Shown piece after piece: positions 1 through 6,219 of a DNA stretch of 37,431 nucleotides (its first letter is position 1; every line of letters begins with the position of its first letter). A program made the translations under genes and the position numbers. Under the pieces are notes generated by a model. It was not told the origin of the DNA. It saw nothing but the letters and a program-made list of their open reading frames with translations, and did not search any database. The DNA is taken from positions 1 through 37,431 of the forward strand of contig JAGMES010000032.1 of the NCBI GenBank assembly GCA_023128035.1, given 5' to 3'. Origin of the DNA: Halanaerobiales bacterium. GTDB lineage: Bacteria > Bacillota_F > Halanaerobiia > DY22613.

Positions 1-1
1 G

Positions 2-656
2 TCAAAAAGCATGTCTCTTAACAGTGGTAATAGTCCAGTAGTTAATGCAGATAAAAATGGGTTATGGTTTGATACATTTTTCGATATTGCAGGCATAGTT
101 ATGGATATTGTAGATATTGTCAAACAGCCAAAAAAATGTTATAAATTGGGTTGCTTTAGGAGCTGATGTAGGTTGCATGGTGCTACCTGGGGCAACTGGT
201 GGTGGCAGAGCTGTAAAAGCAATTGGTAAAGCTGATGATATGATAGATGTTGTTAAAAGTGCTGAGAAAATTGATGATGTTATCGATATAGCTAAGGGAT
301 TGAGAAAAGTTGATCCTAGTACAGTTATAAATGCATTATCAAACTTCAAAGGAAAAAAAATGATTTTTGGTATGGATACATTTCTTTTGGGCAAAAGAGG
401 GTTAAAACATATACTTGAAAGACATTATCTAAAATATTGGGATGGCTCTATTAAAACGGTTCAAAGTTTCTTTAATAAAAACATGAGTATTGATAATATT
501 TCCGATGCAATTCATCATATTATGAAGCAAAATAGAAACATTTTAATTGAAAAAGGAACAAAAGGTAGGTATCAAATTGAAGGAACTTATAGTGGTATTA
601 ATTACATTGTTGGGTTTAAAAACGGGCGAGTTGGGCAGTTTTATCCAAAAAATTAA
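2..656 (+). pseudogene. 3' end of an Rhs polymorphic toxin, frameshifted
   Basis: The frame open from the window edge (2-136) reads SGNSPVVNADKNGLWFDTFF, like the end of an Rhs core (N-P-V-x-x-D-x-x-G-L), then a hydrophobic DIAGIVMDIVDIV segment. A run of seven A (130-136) then breaks the frame. Removing one A gives KQPKNVINWVALGADVG and joins it to the downstream frame (from 117 to the stop at 656). The downstream part has a Gly/Ala-rich pre-toxin linker and a C-terminal module of about 95 residues with GLKHILERHYLKYW and ending GRVGQFYPKN. That layout resembles BECR-type ribonuclease toxin tips, but the fold assignment is inference. The TTG at 117 could start a free toxin fragment, though no good ribosome-binding site is visible. 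The protein's main body lies outside the window. The break may be a decay mutation, a slippage site or a sequencing error. Confidence 0.65.
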
Positions 657-668
657 TTACTAAAGAAG

Positions 669-1205
669 GTGATTATTATATTTACTATAAAGTCTTATAT
701 AAAAAAGCCTAACACAATAATAAAAGATTTAACTATTTTAAATGATAATTATAAAGATTTTTTCGCAGAATTAGGTGATGAAAAGGCAATAGAAAAAATA
801 GTCAAAGATATTGATACAGATTATATTGAAGGGGCTATTTATTTAAAGTATAACGAGACTATATTAATGGATTTCACATACTGGGATATAATAGATCAAC
901 TTTGGGCGTACATGGTTAATTTAGTAGATGATAGTTTAAAAAATCAAGAAACAGAATTTTATTTTCCAGACCAACCTATTAAACTACAGATTAAAAGTCT
1001 TAGCAATAATTTTACATTATTATCTATCGAATCAACTACGAAAACTCAAATAACACTTCCTAAATATGATTTTTATAAAGCTATCTTAGAATCTGCTAAG
1101 GAATTTTTTTTAAAGACACAAGAATACTTTGGTAATGCAGTGGAATATAGTTATGAATCGGAATTAATTAATAAGCTTGAAAATGAGTTAGCTAATATGA
1201 TTTAA
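669..1205 (+). CDS. probable immunity protein for the upstream Rhs toxin
   Basis: This 178-codon frame begins 12 bases after the toxin stop. It is acidic, AT-rich, and has no signal peptide or membrane segment. I do not recognise the family. The role as antitoxin is inferred only from position: polymorphic toxin genes are usually followed directly by a small cytosolic immunity gene. The start is unclear. The GTG at 669 is itself part of the Shine-Dalgarno-like AAGAAGGTGAT, so initiation at GTG would leave only weak upstream signal, and the codons at the ideal distance are ATT/ATA (675-680). A lost ATG or a non-standard start is possible. A likely terminator follows at 1234-1266. Confidence 0.5.
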   Translation: MIIIFTIKSYIKKPNTIIKDLTILNDNYKDFFAELGDEKAIEKIVKDIDTDYIEGAIYLKYNETILMDFTYWDIIDQLWAYMVNLVDDSLKNQETEFYFPDQPIKLQIKSLSNNFTLLSIESTTKTQITLPKYDFYKAILESAKEFFLKTQEYFGNAVEYSYESELINKLENELANMI

Positions 1206-1233
1206 TAGTTATGAAATCTTGAGCTAAATTATG

Positions 1234-1266
1234 AGAGATCAAAATTTTAGTCTTAGATCTCTTTTT
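1234..1266 (+). terminator. probable terminator after the toxin-immunity pair
   Basis: AGAGATC (1234-1240) pairs with GATCTCT (1256-1262), and a short T run follows. The stem is only 7 bp and the loop 15 nt, so this is a modest candidate. Confidence 0.45.
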
Positions 1267-1399
1267 AACACTAGGACTATAAGACTACTACTCAATTTAG
1301 ACAAAGATAGTAATTATGATATAATGCAATTTGAAAGAGTTTTTATGAAAAATAAGTAAGCGTCAAATAGCCTCTATTTCATTTTAAGGTGGGGGATAT

Positions 1400-1819
1400 T
1401 TGACGGTTCTTTCCAATAGCTTTGGAAAGAATCTATTTGATGCTTACGTTTTTAGTGCTCACTTTGATTTGGATACCTGTTCAAATTGTGAATTAAGGGA
1501 AGTCTGCAGAATAAAGTTTCAAAAAAAGAGCTGTGTAGTACGATTTGAGGAAAAAACATTGATTGCAGATCAAACCCGAGCTTCAATAAAGATAGAATTA
1601 AAAGAAAATACGAGTCAAAGAGCAGCAATTGAAGGAACAAACTCTGCTTTGAAAAGAGGTCATGGTGCAGATAACATTAAAGTTAGAGGTCTATATAAAT
1701 CAAAAGTTATTATGGGCTTGAAATTCACAGCACTTAACTTTAAAAAATTTGCCAGATGTATTACCAGTCAAGTTGAAAAAATTCCTTCTCACCCTGATTA
1801 CGGGATAGTTATACCCTAA
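1400..1819 (+). pseudogene. C-terminal remnant of an IS1182-like DDE transposase
   Basis: The 139-codon frame matches the end of the DDE_Tnp_1_6/IS1182-type transposase. It has the cysteine cluster C-x2-C-x4-C (DTCSNCELREVC), then ENTSQRAAIEGTNSALKRGHG (its glutamate would be the last acidic residue of the DDE triad) and the terminal KFTALNFKKFAR helix. Full-length members have about 450-550 residues, so roughly two thirds, including the first two catalytic acidic residues, is gone. The TTG at 1400 is simply where the frame opens. A 9-bp inverted repeat, CGTCAAATA (1361-1369) and TATTTGACG (1397-1405), flanks the truncation point. It is dead as a transposase. Confidence 0.8.
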
Positions 1820-1990
1820 AACAAGGAATTCGAAGTTAAATTAACAAACATATCCTTATGGTGTATGTTGTAATAGACCCTAGAAAATAATTCGCAGTGT
1901 ACAACTAGTATTGAATTACCTGAAAAAGGAATTTAAAAATTTTAGAGCCCAGTTTTAAGAGATATACCTATCCTTTTTGCAGTGGAATCA

Positions 1991-2028
1991 AGAAGGCTAC
2001 TATCAAATAGATTAGTAGCCTTCTTTGG
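1991..2028 (+). terminator. strong hairpin, terminator-like
   Basis: AGAAGGCTACTA (1991-2002) pairs perfectly with TAGTAGCCTTCT (2013-2024) around a 10-nt loop, followed by a weak T-rich tail. It lies downstream of the IS remnant and may be an old terminator or part of the IS end. Confidence 0.5.
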
Positions 2029-2155
2029 TATATCAAATTAGTAAAGTACTACTTCAATGCTCACTACTATGACCCGGTTATTGGTCGATTTGTGAGTGAG
2101 GATCCAATTAAAGATGGGGTTTAATTGGTATGTATTCTATTATAATAATCGTGTG
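2026..2155 (+). pseudogene. Rhs core-domain remnant
   Basis: From 2047 the frame reads YYFNAHYYDPVIGRFVSEDP, the hallmark of the Rhs-repeat-associated core (usually YYNARYYDPxxGRFxxxDP). It continues IKDG and hits a stop. Dropping one G from the GGGG at about 2116-2119 restores FNWYVFYYNNRVSG, the expected continuation. The fragment is therefore a frameshifted scrap of a second Rhs gene, not part of the toxin at the start of the window. Confidence 0.8.
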
Positions 2156-2310
2156 TCTGGAATAAGGTACTTGTAGTTAGCCGAGGAAGGTTAGGCAGCA
2201 ATAAAAAGTAGGAGTTGCTTTGCACAAATGGCAGTGTAGAGAGAAATCAAGACCAATAAGTTTATATATATACTACTGGACTGCACCTAACTATGTAGAC
2301 ATTTCTAAAA

Positions 2311-2414
2311 AAGATTTTTGCTATCTTCATCTGAGTAGTACAAGGATAGTGATGGATGAGAGTGGAAATTGTATGTATAGCGAGTATAAGCATTTAATAA
2401 AAATAACTACCTAA
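2311..2414 (+). pseudogene. second Rhs remnant (STRIVMDESGN unit)
   Basis: The frame starting near 2220 contains FCYLHLSSTRIVMDESGN followed by CMYSEYKHL. This resembles the Rhs unit HLGSTRLVTDESGNVV-x-x-YDPFG that normally lies about 40 residues before the YYNARYYDP core. Here it comes after a core scrap, so the order is permuted and the fragments derive from more than one copy or a rearrangement. The N-terminal half of this frame (2220-2310) is not recognised. Confidence 0.6.
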
Positions 2415-2589
2415 GATTGGATTTGATGAAATGACTAAATAAAAATTTAAAAACAAAGGGGATTAGAAAAAACATTGCTCCCAAATTTGGAAAGCTTAAA
2501 AAGAAAATGCTAGAAAATATCTTGACTTAGTATTGAAAAAGGAGTTTCGTAGCAAAATAAACTTGATACGCAAAAGGAGGCTGATGCAA

Positions 2590-2934
2590 ATGATGAGAGA
2601 GATGATGCAAGAGGTTTTGTTGACTGGGGTGGGGGCTGCACTTTGGACCAAGGATATGATTGAGGAGAGGGTTAGGGGTTTGATGAATCAGGGGATGATA
2701 GGTAGAGTAGAAGGTGAAAATTTAATGAATCAGATGATTCATCGGGCAGATGTTGAAAGGGAAAGGATGAAGTTGAGAGTAACGGAAGAGATTCAAAAGG
2801 GTTTGAAGAGTTCTGGTATTATAACAAAATCGGATTTTGAAGAGTTAAAAGACGAAATAAAATCTTTAAAGAGTCAAGTTTTTATTTTAGAGAGTAAATT
2901 AGGTTATGAAACCACACCAGATCAGCAGCAATAG
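2590..2934 (+). CDS. phasin-like coiled-coil protein
   Basis: A small, charged, helical protein (about 114 residues) beginning MMREMMQEVLLTGVGAALWT and ending in a coiled coil (EELKDEIKSLKSQVFILESKL). This pattern, an amphipathic N-terminal helix with an ALWTKDMIEERVRGLMNQG segment and a C-terminal heptad region, is that of the short phasin-like (COG3937-type) proteins of Firmicutes. The frame is open from 2533, but AAAGGAGG at 2573-2580 sets the start at the ATG at 2590 (or 2584 or 2593). It lies 10 bases before the DUF456 gene and is probably cotranscribed with it and the UbiB-type kinase. No PHA synthase is nearby, so a membrane or lipid-surface role is as likely as a polyester-granule role. 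Confidence 0.6.
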   Translation: MMREMMQEVLLTGVGAALWTKDMIEERVRGLMNQGMIGRVEGENLMNQMIHRADVERERMKLRVTEEIQKGLKSSGIITKSDFEELKDEIKSLKSQVFILESKLGYETTPDQQQ

Positions 2935-2944
2935 AGGATAAATT

Positions 2945-3427
2945 GTGTTAATATTATTAAAAATTATTACTTTAATTTTGGCTGTGGTAGGTGTTTTAGG
3001 AACAATTATACCACTAATACCAGGTGCTACACTAATTTTGCTTGGGGCGGTGGTTTATGGAATTGGGACAGATTTTAATGGATTTTCTTTAACAGAGCTT
3101 TTAATTTTCGGTGGTATAACCCTTTTAGCAGAGGGAATTGATAAAATTTTCAGCTTGATTGGAGCCAAAAAATTTGGTGCTAGTAAAATAGGTCTTATGG
3201 GAGGTATGGTCGGGTTATTGATTGGTATTTTTACCATGGGCCCAATTGGTATCTTTTTGGGGCCTCTAGGTGGGGCAGTGCTTGCTGAACTGATAGTAGG
3301 TCGTCCTTTTGATCAGGCCATAAGAGTAGGTTTGGGTAGCCTTATAGGGGTTTTGGGTGGAACTATCACAACGTTTTTTATTTCACTGTTCTTGGCTGGC
3401 TGGGTTGTTATAAGAATATTTATATAA
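2945..3427 (+). CDS. DUF456 family membrane protein
   Basis: 160 residues, nearly all hydrophobic, with glycine-rich transmembrane segments. The pattern GTIIPLIPGATLILLGAVVYG near the N-terminus, the central GAKKFGASKIGLMGGMVG and the later GPLGGAVLAELIVGR are typical of DUF456 (COG2839). The function is unknown; members are predicted integral inner-membrane proteins with glycine-zipper helices. The start is GTG at 2945, ten bases after the phasin-like stop, with GAGGATAAA just upstream. It precedes the UbiB-type kinase by 16 bases, which points to one operon and a shared membrane role. Confidence 0.8.
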   Translation: MLILLKIITLILAVVGVLGTIIPLIPGATLILLGAVVYGIGTDFNGFSLTELLIFGGITLLAEGIDKIFSLIGAKKFGASKIGLMGGMVGLLIGIFTMGPIGIFLGPLGGAVLAELIVGRPFDQAIRVGLGSLIGVLGGTITTFFISLFLAGWVVIRIFI

Positions 3428-3443
3428 AAGGTGGAAATTTTCT

Positions 3444-5117
3444 ATGCCTCTTCGAGATTTAAATCGTCGTTACCGTCATATTCAAAGATATCGTCAGATT
3501 GTGGAAATTTTAATTCGTAATGGATTTGGCTTTTTTATTGAAAAATTAGATCTCTATCATATGCTTTCTTTTAAAAATAGGGTACAAAAATGGAGAAGTT
3601 CTGATGAATTTGGACTGGGGAAAAGGCTTAGAAAAACTTTGGAAGAATTGGGGCCAACCTTTGTTAAATTTGGACAAATGTTAAGCACTAGATCAGATAT
3701 ATTCCCCGAAGAAGTTCTTAAAGAATTAGAAAAACTTCAAGATAAAGTTCACCCAGTACCTACTATAAAGATTCATGACATTATTTTTGATGAGACTAAT
3801 CATCAAGTAGAAGAGATTTTTTTAGAATTTCTTGAAGAACCTCTAGCTGCAGGTTCAATAGGTCAAGTTCACAAAGCAAAATTATTCACAGGGGAAGAGG
3901 TTGTTGTCAAAGTTCAAAGACCTGGAATTCACAAAAAGGTTAAGGTGGATTTAGAGATTCTTACTAATCTTGCTGGAATAGTGAAGGAAAGAATGCATAA
4001 TCAGCTGAACTTTGACCCTGTAGAGATTATAAAAAACTTTTCTCGAGCTATTATAGAAGAGTTAGATTATCATTCAGAGGGTAGACATGCGGAACGATTT
4101 AGTCGTAATTTTAATGATAACCCAAATATAAAAATACCGAAAATTTACTGGAAATATACTACTCAGAAGATTTTAGTGATGGAATATATCATTGGTACAA
4201 AAGTAACCGAATTTCGAAGAGATGATAATCTGGTGAAGCGACAACATTTTGCTAAATTGGGCGCAGAATCATTTTTTTCACAAATTCTTTTACATGGTTT
4301 TTTTCATGGCGATCCTCATCCAGGGAATATTATGATTATAGAACCAGATAAGATTGCCTATCTGGATTTTGGTTTAATGGGAGAGTTGGATGATAAGGTT
4401 AGAGATCAATTTGCTCAGCTTTTTGTTGCTTTGGTTAGAAAAAATACAGATGGTGTTGTAAATGCTTTTTTAAATATGGGAATGGTTCAGCCTAATATTG
4501 ATGAGCATAAGTTTAAAAAGGAGATTGGAGGGTTGATCGAAAAATATTATGATATCCAATTGATGGAGATTCAAATGCATTCTTTGTTTGATGAAATTAT
4601 GGAGATTTCAAGGAAACATTCTATTTATTTTCCATCTAACATTATATTATTGGTTAAAGCTACTATTACCCTTGAAGGTGTAGCTAAACATCTTGAGCCA
4701 AGTTTTAATCTTTTAGAAGTGGCAAAACCTTTTGCTATTAGGTTAATTCAAAAGCGTTTGCACCCAGGTCGGATTATAAAAAATTTGACTAGTGAAGCTG
4801 GAGATTTTTTTCAAAAGGTAAGTTATTTACCAGAAGATTTACATTTAGCTTTACAAAAAATTCTAAACGATAATCTAAAGATAAGATTTCAGCATGAAAA
4901 TTTACAAGATCTCGCTTCAAAACTTGATATAATTATTAATAGACTGGTCATGGGATTGATTGTCTCGTCTTTGTTTGTTGGTTCATCTTTGACCATTCAA
5001 TCTAAGATTGAGCCACTTATTCAGGGAGTTTCAAGTATTGGATTTGCAGGTTATGTGATTGCTGGAATTTTAGGAATATGGTTGGTAATATCGATTTTAC
5101 GTTCCGGAAGGTTTTGA
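3444..5117 (+). CDS. UbiB/AarF (ABC1/ADCK) family atypical kinase
   Basis: 557 residues with the family's features in order: the KxGQ motif in PTFVKFGQMLSTRSD (KFGQ at 75-78), the alanine-rich loop AAGSIGQVHKA (135-145) in place of the usual glycine-rich loop, the lysine in VVVKVQRP (K156), the HGDPHPGN catalytic loop (288-295), YLDFGLMG (DFG at 308-310), and two C-terminal hydrophobic segments that anchor it in the membrane. Family members are atypical ATPases/kinases that in aerobes support ubiquinone synthesis. No quinone genes are seen here, so the substrate is unknown and membrane-lipid handling is an inference. It is the third gene of an operon with the phasin-like and DUF456 genes (AAAGGTGG ribosome site). 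The next gene has its own promoter. Confidence 0.92.
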   Translation: MPLRDLNRRYRHIQRYRQIVEILIRNGFGFFIEKLDLYHMLSFKNRVQKWRSSDEFGLGKRLRKTLEELGPTFVKFGQMLSTRSDIFPEEVLKELEKLQDKVHPVPTIKIHDIIFDETNHQVEEIFLEFLEEPLAAGSIGQVHKAKLFTGEEVVVKVQRPGIHKKVKVDLEILTNLAGIVKERMHNQLNFDPVEIIKNFSRAIIEELDYHSEGRHAERFSRNFNDNPNIKIPKIYWKYTTQKILVMEYIIGTKVTEFRRDDNLVKRQHFAKLGAESFFSQILLHGFFHGDPHPGNIMIIEPDKIAYLDFGLMGELDDKVRDQFAQLFVALVRKNTDGVVNAFLNMGMVQPNIDEHKFKKEIGGLIEKYYDIQLMEIQMHSLFDEIMEISRKHSIYFPSNIILLVKATITLEGVAKHLEPSFNLLEVAKPFAIRLIQKRLHPGRIIKNLTSEAGDFFQKVSYLPEDLHLALQKILNDNLKIRFQHENLQDLASKLDIIINRLVMGLIVSSLFVGSSLTIQSKIEPLIQGVSSIGFAGYVIAGILGIWLVISILRSGRF

Positions 5118-5143
5118 ATTAACAGAAAATAACGAAAAAGATC

Positions 5144-5172
5144 TTGACAAAATGAGAAAAGTGTAATAATAT
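5144..5172 (+). promoter_or_regulatory. sigma-A promoter of the trpP-like gene
   Basis: TTGACA (5144-5149), a 17-base spacer and TAATAT (5167-5172). The leader is about 65 nt and shows no T-box, TRAP-type GAG/TAG repeats or attenuator hairpin. Confidence 0.75.
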
Positions 5173-5244
5173 TAGAATACGTAGTACTATATTAAATGTG
5201 GTTTAATAAAAATTATTTGGTCTAATTGAAGGAGTGTCAAGTGG

Positions 5245-5775
5245 ATGCGAGTAAAAGATATTTTGGATACTACCCTTTTACTTTTAATTGGTGTAATCTA
5301 TTATACGATTTTTCAACCAATTTTTCCTGTTAGTGGGTTGAAACCTGATTTTACTTTGGCAGTACTTTTTGTAATTATTTTAATGAAGGATGATTTCCGT
5401 ATTATAACATTTAGTATACTTTTTTTATCTATTTTTGCTTCTCTGTTTACTACCTTTTCTGGTTCATGGATAAATGTAATTGAAAAAGTTATTTCTTGTG
5501 GTCTACTTTATCATTTAGTTCATTACTTAAGGAAATATATTTCTAACCAGGAAATTATGATTTGTATTATTAGTTTAGTAGGTACAGTACTTAGTGGATG
5601 TATTTTTTGTGCTTTAGCTGAAGCTTTTGTAGGTTTACCTGTTCCTTTTAGTATATTTTTGAGAAAAGTAATTTTACCATCGGCTTTTATGAATTTAGGA
5701 ATTGCTTATGTACTTTATATCTCTTTTAAGTATAGTGAAGAAACTTTGGAAGTGAGCCTTAATAAAAAAATGTAA
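5245..5775 (+). CDS. trpP: TrpP-like tryptophan/aromatic permease
   Basis: 176 residues with about five hydrophobic helices. Landmarks shared with Bacillus TrpP are GLKPDFTLAVLFVIIL near residue 30, the TTFSGSWINVIEKVI loop near 70, GTVLSGCIFCALAEAFVGLP near 115 and the VILPSAFMNLGIAYVLY helix near the end. TrpP proteins are small membrane proteins thought to import tryptophan. It is transcribed alone from its own promoter and closed by a strong terminator at 5832-5868. The start is the ATG at 5245 after GAAGGAGTG; a GTG at 5241 is an alternative. The family call rests on remembered sequence patterns. Confidence 0.7.
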   Translation: MRVKDILDTTLLLLIGVIYYTIFQPIFPVSGLKPDFTLAVLFVIILMKDDFRIITFSILFLSIFASLFTTFSGSWINVIEKVISCGLLYHLVHYLRKYISNQEIMICIISLVGTVLSGCIFCALAEAFVGLPVPFSIFLRKVILPSAFMNLGIAYVLYISFKYSEETLEVSLNKKM

Positions 5776-5831
5776 TCTTAATGATTAGCCCACAAAAAGT
5801 ATTTTAATAATATGTTAATACCTCCCTTAAG

Positions 5832-5868
5832 ATCTCCTCTGAGCTTTGTTTCAGGGGAGATTTTTTTT
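5832..5868 (+). terminator. rho-independent terminator after trpP
   Basis: ATCTCCTCTGA (5832-5842) pairs with TCAGGGGAGAT (5851-5861; one G-T pair) around an 8-nt loop, followed by eight T. Confidence 0.9.
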
Positions 5869-5948
5869 GTATTTTTTTGTAAAGTTTCTTATTCAGGTTT
5901 TTAGCAGGAATGAAGTTTTCTTTGTAGAACTTATTTATATTTGACACA

Positions 5949-6175
5949 ACTTTAGTAGTTTCTATGCAAGGTCGTGTTTAGTGGTATATTATATTGATAA
6001 AAAGCTCCTTTAAAAAGTCAGCTCTGCATAGTTTTATATTTTAAGGAAAGCTTAGTTTAGAACTAATACTTTTTGTTGTTTAGTTAATTTTGATTAGTCG
6101 AGCTGACTTAGGCGTCGCTTTTCATCAATATAATATACCACTAAACGAAGCTTTGCATTTAAACTACTAAAGTTA
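5949..6175. repeat. hairpin element A (copy 1 of a structured repeat)
   Basis: About 227 nt that fold almost end to end. The outer arm AACTTTAGTAGTTT (5949-5962) pairs with AAACTACTAAAGTT near 6162-6175. GTTTAGTGGTATATTATATT (from about 5976) pairs with the mirror sequence ending at about 6146. An inner stem AAGTCAGCTC (6015-6024) pairs with GAGCTGACTT (6100-6109). The core around the inner stem (AGCTCCTTTAAAAAGTCAGC, CTCTGCATAG, CTGACTTAGGCGTCGCTTTT) is shared with element B at 33278-33452. Between the inner arms lies a variable AT-rich loop with its own TTAGTT/AACTAA hairpin and a T run. No open frame is present. It sits between the trpP terminator and recJ. I know no named RNA or repeat family that it matches; it could be a MITE-like mobile hairpin or a structured RNA. 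Confidence 0.8.
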
Positions 6176-6219
6176 CTACTAAATTTAAAGTAGATTATTT
6201 AAATTGGGGAGTTGGAGAA

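Larger units (their letters stand above)
1820..2589. other. gene-poor, decayed stretch between IS remnant and phasin gene
   Basis: No intact gene is visible. The stretch holds a strong hairpin (1991-2024) and two Rhs scraps (2026-2155 and 2311-2414), described separately. The remainder has stops in all frames and no recognisable product. The stretch ends with a strong ribosome-binding site, AAAGGAGG at about 2573-2580, for the next gene. Confidence 0.6.

Noticed and set aside
1361..1405. CGTCAAATA and TATTTGACG as terminal inverted repeats of a complete IS
   Set aside because: They lie on the same (5') side of the transposase remnant, only 27 bases apart, so they cannot bound an element containing it.
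2220..2310. N-terminal part of the 2220-2414 frame as a real gene
   Set aside because: Start lacks a ribosome site, and only the C-terminal part resembles anything (an Rhs repeat), so it is treated as a relic.
5173..5244. TRAP-type or T-box control of the trpP-like gene
   Set aside because: The leader is only about 65 nt and has neither a run of GAG/TAG triplets nor a T-box motif.
5949..6175. Elements A and B as integron attC sites
   Set aside because: The outer arms run GTTT...AAAC rather than the attC order RYYYAAC...GTTRRRY, and there is no integrase or cassette array.
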